Shown here: piece by piece, positions 45,902 through 56,071 of the stretch | Position numbering within the stretch: position 1 is the stretch's first letter | Layout: the number at the start of each line of letters is the position of its first letter | Source of the DNA: CAIWHR01 sp963809965 | Lineage (GTDB): Bacteria > Pseudomonadota > Gammaproteobacteria > Burkholderiales > Casimicrobiaceae | Assembly: GCA_963809965.1 (NCBI GenBank) | Contig: CAWELU010000055.1 | Location: 1-64,000, forward strand | DNA length: 64,000 nucleotides | Reading direction: 5' to 3' | Made by a program: the position numbers and the translations under genes | Notes under the pieces: model-generated | Database searches by the model: none | What the model was told of the DNA's origin: nothing | The model's input: the letters and a program-made list of their open reading frames with translations, nothing else

Positions 45902-47571
45902 GTGTCGCATCCGATGTTTGAACGTCACCGCGCGACGCTCGAGTCCGCACTCGCGGCGCTCGCCCATCGCGGCTACTGGAGCGCGTATCCGGAGTCCGCA
46001 AGCCCGAAGGTCTACGGCGAAGGCGCCGCGGAGGCGGGCAAGGCCGCGTTCGACGCGTTGCGCGACAAGGCCTTTCGCGCTCGACCAGCCGGCGCACGAT
46101 CGGAAGCGTGGGCGGCGAAAAGTCGCCCTACGGCTTCGCGCTCGGGATCACGTATCCGAAGGCCGACGTCGACGCGGCTGCTCGCAGCGGTCGCGCAGGC
46201 GCAGGCTGCCTGGCGCAAGGCCGGGCCCGAAGCGTGGGTCGGCGTGTGCCTCGAGATCCTGCACCGGATCAACCGGCAGAGCTTCCTCTTCGCCAACGCC
46301 GTCATGCACACGACGGGGCAGGCGTTCATGATGGCGTTCCAGGCCGGCGGCCCGCATGCGCAGGACCGCGGGCTCGAGGCGGTGGCCTATGCGTGGGACG
46401 AGATGCGCCGCATCCCGGCGCAGGCCGCTGTGGGAGAAGCCGCAGGGCAAGAACGAGCCGCTCAGGATGGAAAAGCGCTACCGCATCGTGCCGCGCGGCA
46501 TCGGCCTCGTGATCGGTTGCTGCACGTTTCCGACCTGGAACGGCTTTCCCGGGTTCTTCGCCGATCTCGCGACCGGCAACGCCGTCGTCGTCAAGCCGCA
46601 TCCGGCGGCGATCCTGCCGTTGGCACTCACGGTGAAGATCGCGCGGGAGGTGCTCGCCGAGGCGGGCTTCGATCCGAACGTCGTCACGCTGGCTCGCGCA
46701 CGAAGCGGGAGACCCGGTTGCGCAGCGACTCGCATTGCGCCCCGACGTCAGGCTGATCGATTTCACCGGCAGCTCGGCAAACGGCAACTGGCTCGAAGCC
46801 AACGCGCGGCAGGCGCAGGTCTACACCGAGAAATCCGGCGTCAACCAGATCGTCGTCGACTCGACCGACGACTGGAAGGGCGTGGTTCGCAACGTTGCGT
46901 TCTCGCTTTCGCTATACACGGGCCAGATGTGCACGGCGCCGCAGAACATCTACGTACCGAAGGACGGCATCGATACCGCCGAGGGCCGCCTCACGTTCGA
47001 TCAGGTCGCCGCGGGCATCGCCGAGGGCGTGCAGAAACTGCTCGGTGATCCGGCGCGCGCGGTCGAGATCCTGGGCGCGGTGGTCAACGACGGCGTACTG
47101 CAGCGGCTCGAGGCCGCGCGTTCGGTCGGCAGCCTGGCGCTCGACACGCAGCCGATCGCCCATCCCGCCTATCCTCAGGCGACGATCCGCACCCCGCTGA
47201 TCGCCAAGTTGACGGCAGCCGATCGGGACGTCTACCTCAAGGAGTGGTTCGGGCCGATCGCGTTCGTGATCGCGACCGGCTCGACCGACGAGAGCCTCGC
47301 CATCGCCCGTGCCGCAGTCCGCGAGCACGGGGCGCTGACCTTCTCGGTGTACTCGCGCCGGCCGGAGGTGATCGACGCCGCGATCGGGGTCGCCGAGGAT
47401 GCCGGCGTGGCGCTCTCCATCAACCTGACCGGCGGCGTGTTCGTCAACCAATCGGCGGCGTTCTCGGATTACCATGGCACCGGCGCCAACCCGGCCGCCA
47501 ACGCGGCGCTGACCGATTCGGCGTTCGTCGCGAGTCGCTTCCGTGTCGTCCAGCATCGGGTGCACGTGTGA
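45902..47571 (+). CDS. paaN: Phenylacetate degradation aldehyde dehydrogenase PaaN, five frame shifts
   Basis: ~555 aa after restoring five +1 shifts (near 46078, 46105, 46180, 46430 and 46705). Start GTG (MSHPMFERH) follows AAGGAG at 7 bp. Family sequence: RGYWSAYPE, VGGEKSPYGFALGITYPKADVDALL (part), RINRQSFLFANAVMHTTGQAFMMAFQAGGPH, IGLVIGCCTFPTWNGFPGFFADLATGNAVVVKPHP (part). The ALDH catalytic region is FTGSSANGNWLEANA followed by QMCTAPQNIYV with the catalytic Cys. Thought to act on the ring-opened semialdehyde of the phenylacetyl-CoA pathway. Its TGA overlaps the paaG ATG. Confidence 0.9.
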
Positions 47572-48363
47572 TGAGCTACGAAAACATCCTGTTCACCCTC
47601 GAGGGCGGCATCGCGCGGCTGACGCTGAATCGCCCCGATCGCCTCAACAGCTTCAACGACGCGATGCACGCCGAAGTTCGTGACGCGCTCGACCGGGTCA
47701 GGGCCGACGCGTCGTCGCGCGTGTTGCTGCTGACCGGAGCGGGCCGCGGCTTCTGTGCGGGGCAGGATCTGTCCGATCGCGCCGTGGCCCCTGGCGCCGA
47801 GCCGGTCGATCTGGGTGCCTCGATCGAGCGCAACTACAAGCCGCTGGTGCTGGCGTTGCGCGGGCTGCCGATGCCCGTTGTCTGCGCGGTCAACGGCGTC
47901 GCCGCGGGCGCCGGCGCCAATCTCGCCCTCGCCTGCGATATCGTCATCGCCGCGAAATCCGCGAGCTTCATCCAGGCATTCTGCAAGATCGGGTTGGTTC
48001 CGGACTCCGGCGGCACGTATGTCCTGCCCCGGCTGGTCGGCACCGCGCGGGCGATGGGCCTCGCGATGCTGGGCGACAAGCTGACGGCCGACCAAGCTGC
48101 GGCGTGGGGCCTGATCTGGCAATGCGTCGACGATGCCGAGCTGTCCGGCCGTCACCGAGAAGCTGCTGGCGAGCCTCGCGCAGGCGCCCACGCGCGGGTT
48201 GGCCGCGATCAAGCAGGCGATCCACGCGGCGAGCGCGAATTCACTCCCCGCGCAGCTCGACCTCGAGCGGGACCTGCAGCGCTCCCTGGGATACGGCGAG
48301 GACTACCGCGAGGGCGTGGCCGCGTTCATCGCCAAGCGGCCGCCGCGGTTCACCGGGCGCTGA
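47571..48363 (+). CDS. paaG: Ring-epoxyphenylacetyl-CoA isomerase PaaG (enoyl-CoA hydratase family), one frame shift
   Basis: Crotonase-fold enzyme, ~263 aa after restoring a +1 shift near 48142. It has NRPDRLNSFNDAMHAE, GRGFCAGQDLSDRA, VNGVAAGAGANLALACD and FCKIGLVPDSGGTYVLPRLVG; the CAGQDL and GLVPDSGGT strings are PaaG signatures. It isomerises the epoxide of phenylacetyl-CoA to the oxepin. ATG overlaps the paaN stop (TGATG). Confidence 0.92.
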
Positions 48364-48373
48364 CGCGCGCGCC

Positions 48374-49922
48374 ATGGCTGCGGCATTGCCACCCGGTTCC
48401 ACCGTCGCGGTCATCGGTGCCGGTGCGATGGGAGCGGGGATTGCGCAGATCGCCGCGCTCTACGGGCATCGCGTCCAGTTGCACGACACCCGCATCGGTG
48501 CGAGCGACGCCGCGAAAAATTCCATCGCCGCCACGCTGGGCACACTGGCAGCGAAGGGCAAGCTGAAGCAGGAAGACGCCGAGACGGCCGTGGCGCGTAT
48601 CGCGACCGTCGTGACGCTGCCCGATGCCTGTGTCGCGCAACTCGTCGTCGAGGCGATCGTCGAGAACCTCGACGCCAAGCGCGAGCTCTTCGAGCGCCTC
48701 GAGCATGTCGTGGCGCCCGAGTGCATTCTCGCCACCAACACTTCGTCGTTCTCGATCACCGCGCTGGCGAGCGGACTGAAGCGTCCCGCGCGCATGGTCG
48801 GCATGCATTTCTTCAATCCGGCGCCCGTGATGCCGCTGGTCGAGGTGGTTTCCGGTATCGCGACCGCGCCCGACGTCGCCGCGACGATCGAAGCGACGGC
48901 AGCCGCGTGGGGCAAGAGCCCGGTCCGGGCGACGTCGACGCCCGGATTCATCGTCAATCGCTGCGCACGTCCGTTCTATGCGGAGGGCTTGCGGCTCCTC
49001 GGCGAGCGGGCCGCCGATCCGGCCACCATCGACGCGGTCATGCGCGAAGCCGGCGGCTTCCGGATGGGCCCGTTCGAGCTGATGGACCTGATCGGGCTCG
49101 ACGTCAACTTCGCGGTGACGAAGAGTGTATGGGAGGCCTACTTTCACGACCCGCGGTATGCGCCGTCGATCCTGCAGCAGGAGCTCGTCAGCGCGGGCTT
49201 CCTGGGACGCAAGGCGGGGCGGGGGTTCTACGATTACTCGACGGACGCAGCGAAACCGGCACCGCGCACCGAATCAACCCAGCCGAAGCCGGCGCGTATC
49301 ACCGCGCATGGCGACCTCGGCCTGGCCGCGGCGCTGGTCGAGCGAATGGCTGCCGCCGGCGTGACGGTCGAACCCGCGCGTCCCGACTCGCGCTTTGCGG
49401 GTGGTGCAATCCACGTCGCAGGCCCTGCGGGCGGTGCGTGGCTCGCGCTGACCGATGGCCGCACCGCGACCGGCCGCGTCGCCGCCACCGGCGTGCGCGA
49501 TCTCGTGCTGTTCGACCTCGCCTACGATTATCGGGCGACGCAGCGGCTCGCCGTCTGCGCGTGCGGACACCTGCGGCGACGCGGCGTACGCGGCTGCCGT
49601 CGGAGCACTGCAGGCCGCCGGCCTCGCGGTGTCGCCGCTCGACGATGTCCCGGGGCTCGCGGTGCTGCGCACCGTGGCGATGCTCGTGAACGAAGCCGCG
49701 GACGCGGTCGTGCAGGGCGTCGCCGTTCCCGCGGCGATCGATGTCGCGATGCAGAAAGGCGTCAATTACCCGCGCGGGCCGCTGGCATGGGGCGACGCGA
49801 TCGGCGTGGCGGCGATCCGGGATGCGCTCGCCAACCTCGCGGCGCATTACGGCGAGGATCGGTACCGCGTCTCGCCGCTCGTCTCCCGGCGCGCGGCAAC
49901 GGGCGGAACGTTGCGTGGGTGA
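48374..49922 (+). CDS. paaH: 3-hydroxyacyl-CoA dehydrogenase PaaH, one frame shift
   Basis: ~515 aa after restoring one +1 shift near 49560. The NAD-binding motif IGAGAMGAGIAQIAA is near the start. HFFNPAPVMPLVEVV and TPGFIVNRCARPFYAEGLRLL follow, then GGFRMGPFELMDLIGLDVN. A second C-terminal 3HCDH domain ends with MQKGVNYPRGPLAWGD. The two-domain length matches PaaH-type enzymes that oxidise 3-hydroxyadipyl-CoA to 3-oxoadipyl-CoA. Confidence 0.93.
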
Positions 49923-49935
49923 GCACCATCCGCCG

Positions 49936-50382
49936 ATGACTACGGCCGATGCGCGCACGCTCGCGGAGCGCGTGGCCGATTCGATGTACGAGCGCGACAC
50001 CGCCACGCAGGCGCTCGGCATCCGCATCGTGCACGTCGGTCCCGGCTACGCGGAACTCGCCATGCCCGTGCGCCCGGACATGCTCAACGGGCACCAGATC
50101 TGTCACGGCGGGTTCATCTTCACGCTGGCCGACAGCGCGTTCGCGTATGCATGCAACAGCTACAATCTGAACACCGTCGCATCGGGCTGCGCGATCGAGT
50201 TCACCGCGCCCGCGCGCGAGGGCGACGTGCTCACCGCGCGCGCGCACGAGCGCCAGCTTGCGGGGCGCACCGGTGTCTACGATGTCGAAGTCGCCAACCA
50301 GAAGGGCGAATCGGTCGCGATGTTCAGGGGCAAGAGTTACCGGATCAAGGGTCATCTGATCGAAGTCGCGCCGCCGGCTTGA
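49936..50382 (+). CDS. paaI: Hotdog-fold thioesterase PaaI
   Basis: 148 aa hotdog thioesterase. NGHQICHGGFIFTLADSAFAYAC holds the active-site HGG and Asp. GCAIEFTAPAREGDVLTA and the tail FRGKSYRIKG follow. PaaI hydrolyses (hydroxy)phenylacetyl-CoA esters and relieves CoA trapping when the pathway stalls. 13 bp after paaH. Confidence 0.93.
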   Translation: MTTADARTLAERVADSMYERDTATQALGIRIVHVGPGYAELAMPVRPDMLNGHQICHGGFIFTLADSAFAYACNSYNLNTVASGCAIEFTAPAREGDVLTARAHERQLAGRTGVYDVEVANQKGESVAMFRGKSYRIKGHLIEVAPPA

Positions 50383-50413
50383 AGCCCGTGGCGAAACAGG
50401 GGAGGCGAGGGAA

Positions 50414-51721
50414 ATGCCCGTCAAGAAACCGTTGCCCGGCGAACTGGAGCCGATCGAGACGGCGAGCCGCGATGAGCTCGCCGCGCTGCAGTTGAAGCGG
50501 CTCAAATGGACGCTGTCGCGCGCCTACCGTAATGTGCCGCACTACCGGCGCGTGTTCGACGCGGCCGGCGTGCACCCGAGGGACCTGAAATCGCTGGCGG
50601 ACCTCGGCAAATTCCCGTTCACGACCAAGGTCGACCTGCGTGACAACTACCCGTTCGGGATGTTCGCCGTCCCACGCGAGAAGGTGGTGCGCATCCATGC
50701 GTCGTCGGGGACCACCGGCAAGCCGACCGTCGTCGGCTACACGGCCAAGGACGTCGACATGTGGGCGACCGTGATGGCGCGCTCGATCCGCGCGGCGGGC
50801 GGGCGCGCCGGCGACATCATCCACGTCGCGTACGGCTACGGGCTCTTCACCGGCGGGCTCGGCGCGCACTACGGCGCCGAAAAGCTCGGCGCCACGGTGA
50901 TCCCGATGTCGGGCGGGATGACCGAGCGACAGGTGCAGCTGATCGCCGATTTCAAGCCCGACGTGATCATGGTGACGCCGTCGTACATGCTCGCGATCGC
51001 CGAGGAAATGGAGCGCCAGGGAATGGATCCGCGCAGCTCCTCGCTCAAGATCGGCATCTTCGGCGCCGAGCCGTGGACGCCGGCGATGCGCGTCGCGATC
51101 GAGGCGAAGGTCGGCATGGATGCAATCGACATCTATGGACTTTCCGAGATCATCGGGCCCGGAGTCGCGCAGGAATGCATCGAGACCAAGGACGGGCTCA
51201 CCGTGTGGGAGGACCACTTCTATCCGGAGATCGTCGACCCGGAAACCGGCAGGGTGTTGCCGGACGGCGAAAAGGGCGAGCTCGTCTTCACGTCGCTCAC
51301 CAAGGAAGCGCTGCCGATGATCCGCTACCGGACGCGCGACCTGACCCGGCTCTTGCCGCCCACCGCGCGGTCGATGCGTCGGATCGAGAAGATCACCGGC
51401 CGTTCCGACGACATGCTGATCATCCGCGGCGTCAACGTGTTCCCGACCCAGATCGAGGAACTGATCCTGAAGCAGTCCGAGCTCGTCCCGCATTACCAGC
51501 TCGAGATCACTCGCCCGAAGAATCTCGACGAGATGACGGTGCTGGTCGAGCGCTCGCCGGGCGCCGGAGCGGCGGACGGCGAAACAGCCGGCGCGCGGCT
51601 CGCGCACCTGGTCAAGTCGCTGATCGGCGTGACTGCCGACGTGCACGTGGTGGCGCCAGGTGGAATCGAGCGCTCGCTCGGCAAGGCCAAACGGATCGTC
51701 GACAAGCGGCCGAAGGCCTGA
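50414..51721 (+). CDS. paaK: Phenylacetate-CoA ligase PaaK
   Basis: Intact 435 aa acyl-adenylate-forming ligase converting phenylacetate, ATP and CoA to phenylacetyl-CoA. It has the AMP-binding loop HASSGTTGKPTVVGYT (~95-110), YGLSEIIGPGVAQEC, YRTRDLTRLLP and GRSDDMLIIRGVNVFPTQIEE, and the C-terminal catalytic Lys region KAKRIVDKRP. It is the pathway entry enzyme, encoded last in the operon. paaF, paaJ and paaZ are not in the window. Confidence 0.95.
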   Translation: MPVKKPLPGELEPIETASRDELAALQLKRLKWTLSRAYRNVPHYRRVFDAAGVHPRDLKSLADLGKFPFTTKVDLRDNYPFGMFAVPREKVVRIHASSGTTGKPTVVGYTAKDVDMWATVMARSIRAAGGRAGDIIHVAYGYGLFTGGLGAHYGAEKLGATVIPMSGGMTERQVQLIADFKPDVIMVTPSYMLAIAEEMERQGMDPRSSSLKIGIFGAEPWTPAMRVAIEAKVGMDAIDIYGLSEIIGPGVAQECIETKDGLTVWEDHFYPEIVDPETGRVLPDGEKGELVFTSLTKEALPMIRYRTRDLTRLLPPTARSMRRIEKITGRSDDMLIIRGVNVFPTQIEELILKQSELVPHYQLEITRPKNLDEMTVLVERSPGAGAADGETAGARLAHLVKSLIGVTADVHVVAPGGIERSLGKAKRIVDKRPKA

Positions 51722-51834
51722 CGCCGGCACCGGACCCGCGCCTCCGGACTGCCCGCGTATCGCGACCTCACCGCGCCGTTCGTCGCGCCGCGTCCGGATC
51801 TAGGCAGCAGGCTCGTCGGAATCGCGAACCGACC

Positions 51835-52773
51835 ATGCTGAGCTCTCTGCCACCCGCAGTGCGCGGAGTCATCGCCGCCACGCTGCTGGCGGCCAATACC
51901 CTCTTCTGGTGCAGCCTGTTGTTTTCGTTTGCCGTGATCAAGCTCGTCTTGCCGTTCAAGCCCGTGCGGTCGCGGGTGGACCGGATTCTCAACGCCGTGG
52001 CGACCGGCTGGGTCGCCTGCAACAGCGGCTGGATGCGCCTTACGCAGCGCACGCAATGGGACGTGGCCGGCCTTGAGCAACTCGAGTACCGGGGCTGGTA
52101 CATGGTCAACTGCAATCACCAGTCCTGGGTCGACATCCTGGTGCTGCAGCACCTGTTGAACCGTCGCATCCCGATGCTGAAGTTCTTTCTCAAGCGGCAG
52201 TTGATCTACGTGCCGGTCATGGGGCTCGCGTGGTGGGCGCTGGACTTTCCGTTCATGCGGCGGCATTCGGATGCCTATCTCCGGGCGCATCCGGAAAAGC
52301 GATTCCAGGATCTCGACGCGACGCGAGCGGCCTGCCGGAAGTTCGCACTGGTGCCGACGAGCGTCATGAACTTCGCGGAGGGCACGCGCTTCACCCGCGC
52401 GAAGCATCGCGCGCAACATTCGCCCTACCGCCACCTGCTCAAGCCCAAGGCGGGGGCGCTTGCGCTGGCGCTGGGAGCGCTCGGCGACAAGTTCAGCTCG
52501 TTCCTCGACCTTACGATCGTCTATCCCGCGGGCGCGCCGACGTTCTGGCAGTTCCTTTGTGGCAACGTGCCGACCATTTCGGTCCGCGCGCGCAGCCTGC
52601 CGATCCCGGCGGAATTCTGCACGGGCGACTATCAGGCCGATCTTAGATTCCGCAAGACAGTCCAGCGCTGGCTCCAGGCGTTGTGGCAGGAGAAGGACGG
52701 GCAGATCGAAGCCCTGCTGCACGGCAGTCAGCGATTGAACGAGCGCAGGGTTTCCACGGAAGAAATCGGATGA
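51835..52773 (+). CDS. Acyltransferase (YihG-like lysophospholipid acyltransferase)
   Basis: 312 aa membrane-anchored 1-acyl-glycerol-3-phosphate acyltransferase family protein. TM segment at ~12-38. NHQSWVD (H-x4-D catalytic motif) is near residue 93, FFLKRQLIYVPVMGLAWW follows, NFAEGTRFT is the substrate-binding EGTR motif, and LTIVYPAG lies in the C-terminal half. The size and C-terminal extension fit the YihG/long PlsC branch. It follows paaK by 113 bp but belongs to lipid metabolism, possibly making phospholipids for the fatty-acid-modifying genes at 3051-5395. Confidence 0.88.
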   Translation: MLSSLPPAVRGVIAATLLAANTLFWCSLLFSFAVIKLVLPFKPVRSRVDRILNAVATGWVACNSGWMRLTQRTQWDVAGLEQLEYRGWYMVNCNHQSWVDILVLQHLLNRRIPMLKFFLKRQLIYVPVMGLAWWALDFPFMRRHSDAYLRAHPEKRFQDLDATRAACRKFALVPTSVMNFAEGTRFTRAKHRAQHSPYRHLLKPKAGALALALGALGDKFSSFLDLTIVYPAGAPTFWQFLCGNVPTISVRARSLPIPAEFCTGDYQADLRFRKTVQRWLQALWQEKDGQIEALLHGSQRLNERRVSTEEIG

Positions 52774-52827
52774 CGAGCGTCGTCGCGTTCGGCGGCCTCG
52801 CCTCGCGAGCGCTGCGAGTGACCGCAT

Positions 52828-52861
52828 CGGCACTTGTATAGTGCCGTATCGATGTCGATAA
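52828..52861 (+). promoter_or_regulatory. Paired palindromes and possible promoter before the second cyclase gene
   Basis: CGGCACT (52828-52834) pairs with AGTGCCG (52840-52846) across a TGTAT loop. TATCGA (52847-52852) pairs with TCGATA (52855-52860). TTGTAT (52834-52839) and GATAAT (52856-52861), 16 bp apart, could be -35 and -10. The first hairpin may end the acyltransferase transcript or serve as an operator. Confidence 0.4.
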
Positions 52862-52884
52862 TGATCTGATGTCGGGAGGGGCAC

Positions 52885-54675
52885 ATGAGTGAGGATCGCG
52901 TCGAGCGCAGACTTGCCGCGATCTTGTCCGGCGATATTGTCGGCTACAGCCGGCTCATGGGCATCGACGAGGAAGGCACGCTTCGCCAGTTGAAGGGGCA
53001 TCGCAAGGAGCTGGTCGATCCCAAGATCACCGAGTATCGCGGCCGGATCGTCAAGACGACCGGCGACGGGATGCTGGTGGAGTTCGTCAGCGTCGTCGAT
53101 GCCGTGCGTTACGCCGTCGACATCCAGCGCGGCATGGCCGAGCGCACCGCCGACCTGTCCGAGGAAAAACGCATCAAGTTCCGCATCGGCATCAACGTCG
53201 GCGACATCATCAGCGACGACAACGACATCTTCGGCGACGGCGTCAATGTGGCGGCACGGCTGCAGACGCTGGCCGAGCCGGGCGGAATCTGCGTGTCGCG
53301 CATGGTCCACGATCAGGTGCGCGACAAGCTCGGCTTCGCGTTCGAGGACATGGGCGAGCAGTCGGTCAAGAACATCGCGCGGTCCGTGCGCGCGTTTCGC
53401 GTCGAGACCGGTGCGTCGATCGGGATCTCGCCGCCCGCCCACGATATCGACGCTGTGCTCCGACGGCCTGCGGTCGCGGTCCTTCCATTCGACAACCTGA
53501 CGCACGATCCGGAGCAGGAGTATTTCGCCGACGGCCTGACCGAGGACATCATCACCGCGCTGTCGCACTGGCGGACTTTTCCGGTCATCGCGCGCAACTC
53601 GACATTCACGTACAAGGGGCGCCCGGCCAAGGTGCAGCAGATCGCGAGCGAGCTGGGCGCGAAGTACGTCATCGAGGGCTCGGTCCGCAAGGGCGGCAAT
53701 CAGGTGCGGATCAACGTCCAGCTCATCGACGCGGCCAGCGGGCATCACGTCTGGGCGGAACGGTACGATCGCCGCATCGACGACATTTTCGACGTGCAGG
53801 ACGAGATCACCGAGCGGATCGCCTGCACCGTGGCACCGGAGCTCGAGCGGGCGGAGCGCCAGCGCTCGACGTCGAAACAGCCGAGCGACATGCAGGCATG
53901 GGATCTGTATCTGCGTGGCATGTCGTTGCTGCACGAGTTCTCGAAGAGCGGCAACCAGCGAGCACGGGAAATGTTCGAGCAGGCCTTGGCGCTCGATCCC
54001 ACGTACAGCCGCAGCTGGACCGGCCTTGCCTACAGTCATTACCGGGACGCGTTCCTGGCCGTCACCGACGATCGCGACCAGGCGATCGCCAAGTGCGTCG
54101 AGGCCGCGCAACGCGCCCTGTCGCTGGATGACGGCGATGCGCTCGCGCATTTCGTGATGTCGCGCGGGCTGCAGCTGGCCGGGAAGAACGAGTCGGCACT
54201 GCGCGAGGCGAAACTGGCGGTCGAGCTCAATCCGAACGACTCCAGCGGTCACGCGTCGCTCGGCGCGTTGCTCGTCGCGACCGGTCATCCCGACGAAGGC
54301 ATCGAGGCGCTGGATCGAGCACTGCAATTGAGCCCGAAGGACCCGCGCGCACACATCTATCTGGCCCTGCAGAGCGGCAGCCATTTTGCCGCCGGCCGGT
54401 ACGAAAAGGCGGCCGCATTTGCGAAGGAGGCGTTGAGCCGTCAGGCGGACGACCTCGCGGCGCGAATCCTCCTCGTGGCCAGTCTCGCCATCGCGGGGAA
54501 CGCGGAGGAGGCGCAAGGCGCCCTCGCGCGCGGCCCGCAAATCGATCCGACGCGGCTCGACCGGCTTTGGGTGACCGATTGGCTCGGGCAGGCAGACCGC
54601 GAGCGGATCAAGGCGGGACTGCGGAAAGCGGGTTGGGACGGCGGAAACGGCTCGGCACGATCGGAAATAACCTGA
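52885..54675 (+). CDS. Class III adenylate/guanylate cyclase-TolB-like-TPR protein (second copy)
   Basis: 596 aa, same architecture as the protein at 16364-18166. The cyclase domain has RRLAAILSGDIVGYSRLMG, VKTTGDGMLVEF and GINVGDIISDDNDIFGDGVNVAARLQ. A TolB-like domain follows (AVLPFDNLTHDPEQEYFADGLTEDI) and then TPR units from ~345 onward. Conserved metal-binding Asp residues are in DIVGYS and in GDI. No membrane anchor. The TPR part probably mediates partner binding. Signal and product are untested. Confidence 0.88.
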   Translation: MSEDRVERRLAAILSGDIVGYSRLMGIDEEGTLRQLKGHRKELVDPKITEYRGRIVKTTGDGMLVEFVSVVDAVRYAVDIQRGMAERTADLSEEKRIKFRIGINVGDIISDDNDIFGDGVNVAARLQTLAEPGGICVSRMVHDQVRDKLGFAFEDMGEQSVKNIARSVRAFRVETGASIGISPPAHDIDAVLRRPAVAVLPFDNLTHDPEQEYFADGLTEDIITALSHWRTFPVIARNSTFTYKGRPAKVQQIASELGAKYVIEGSVRKGGNQVRINVQLIDAASGHHVWAERYDRRIDDIFDVQDEITERIACTVAPELERAERQRSTSKQPSDMQAWDLYLRGMSLLHEFSKSGNQRAREMFEQALALDPTYSRSWTGLAYSHYRDAFLAVTDDRDQAIAKCVEAAQRALSLDDGDALAHFVMSRGLQLAGKNESALREAKLAVELNPNDSSGHASLGALLVATGHPDEGIEALDRALQLSPKDPRAHIYLALQSGSHFAAGRYEKAAAFAKEALSRQADDLAARILLVASLAIAGNAEEAQGALARGPQIDPTRLDRLWVTDWLGQADRERIKAGLRKAGWDGGNGSARSEIT

Positions 54676-54709
54676 CTGCTGGGGGCTCGCGTTTCGCCGC
54701 TGCGCCTCG

Positions 54710-56071
54710 TCAACCGCGTACGGCATCCCAAACCAGGCGTGCCTCGAACCCCGTGTTCGTGCCCGGAACAGGGCTAGACAGAACGAGCTTCGCGCCCATC
54801 CGGCGTGCCAGCGTCTCGACGATGGACAGGCCGAGACCGGCACCGCCTCCGGCCGCGCCCGTGCCCCGCGCAAATCGCTTGATGAGCGGCGTGATGTCGC
54901 CACCCGGAACACCGGGGCCGTCGTCGATGACGGCCAGCGTCGCCGTGCCACGCCCGCTGGCGCAGACGAGTCGGATGCAGGTTCCGCCCGAACCGTGGAC
55001 CAGCGCATTCTCGACCAGATTGCGCAAGGCGAGACCCACCGCGTCGAGATCGCCGCGCACTCGTGCGGGCGTGGCTTCACCCACGATACGCCGCCCGCGC
55101 AACCGCGCATCGTGTTCGAATTCACCCACGGTGAGCTGCACGACCCGGGCGAGATCGACCCACTCGTCCGCGAGCGGCTGGGCGCCCTCGGCGCGCGCCA
55201 GCGCGAGCAATCGCTCGGCCAGCCGCGCAAGACGGGCGAGTGCACCCACCAGAGCGTCGGCACGCTCCTTCACCGCCGTCCCTTCCGCCGTCGCCGCGAG
55301 CAGCTGCGCCTGCGCCAATGCGGCGGCGATCGGTGTCCGGATCTCGTGCGCGCTGTTGTAGGTGAAGCTGCGCTCGGCCTCGAGCGCGGCGGCGAGCCGG
55401 GCGAGCAGATCGTTCGTGGCCTCGACGGCCGGTCGCATCTCGGTGACCACGCCGTCCAGGGGGAGCAGGCCCAGCGCCTGCGGGTCCTGTCGCGAAACGG
55501 CTCCCGCGGTCCGCTGCACCTGTTGCACGAGTGAGCGCGAGGCGCGAAACACGATCCACGCGGCGAACGCGAGCACGGCCGCTAGCGGCAACATGAGCCA
55601 CACCAGCGCGTGAACGAGCGCGCCGCGGCGCTCGGCGAGCGGATCGGCGAGCTGCACGAAGCGCTTGTTCACCGGGTCGGACAGCGTTACGACGCGCCAC
55701 TCGCCAGCGTCGGCGAGCCCTTCGCGCAAAGGCACGGCAAGGAGGGCGGGCGCCGCATTCGCGGAGTGGAGCAGGACCCGTCCCGACGCATCGCGAATCT
55801 GGTAGACAAACCGCTCATGCGTATTGCCGGCAATGGCGGGCGGCCTCGAGTCGCCGAGCACCGCAGCCGTGACCAGGAGATCCTCGTGATAGCGCACCAG
55901 CGACATCACGATCGCAGCGCTCTCCTGCAGCTCGTCGTCCGACTTCTCGTCGATCAATCGCTTCAGGACAAAGCCGCTGCCGATCACACCCGCGAGCCAG
56001 AGCAGCGTCAATCCGACGAGCAGGCTGCGGGTCAGCGCCCGGGTCACCGAACCGGCGCCCTTGAACGTCAT
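54710..56071 (-). CDS. Sensor histidine kinase (QseC-like)
   Basis: 453 aa. TM1 ~15-38, periplasmic domain ~40-150, TM2 ~155-175, then a HAMP-like linker and HisKA with the phosphoacceptor His in TYNSAHEIRTPIAAALAQ. The catalytic ATPase has N box LVENALVHGSGG, G1 VIDDGPGVPG and G2 GGGAGLGLSIV. The start overlaps the stop of the response regulator gene by ATGA, so the two are translationally coupled and form one two-component system. Confidence 0.9.
   Translation of the reverse strand: MTFKGAGSVTRALTRSLLVGLTLLWLAGVIGSGFVLKRLIDEKSDDELQESAAIVMSLVRYHEDLLVTAAVLGDSRPPAIAGNTHERFVYQIRDASGRVLLHSANAAPALLAVPLREGLADAGEWRVVTLSDPVNKRFVQLADPLAERRGALVHALVWLMLPLAAVLAFAAWIVFRASRSLVQQVQRTAGAVSRQDPQALGLLPLDGVVTEMRPAVEATNDLLARLAAALEAERSFTYNSAHEIRTPIAAALAQAQLLAATAEGTAVKERADALVGALARLARLAERLLALARAEGAQPLADEWVDLARVVQLTVGEFEHDARLRGRRIVGEATPARVRGDLDAVGLALRNLVENALVHGSGGTCIRLVCASGRGTATLAVIDDGPGVPGGDITPLIKRFARGTGAAGGGAGLGLSIVETLARRMGAKLVLSSPVPGTNTGFEARLVWDAVRG

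Noticed and set aside
41800..51721. Programmed ribosomal frameshifting as explanation for the paa gene shifts
   Set aside because: Shifts lie at variable positions with no shared slippery site and occur in many unrelated genes; known orthologues are single-frame.
51493..55263. 1256-codon open frame on the minus strand
   Set aside because: Antisense to paaK, the acyltransferase and the second cyclase, all with strong homology; no recognisable protein motifs. It is a high-GC shadow frame.
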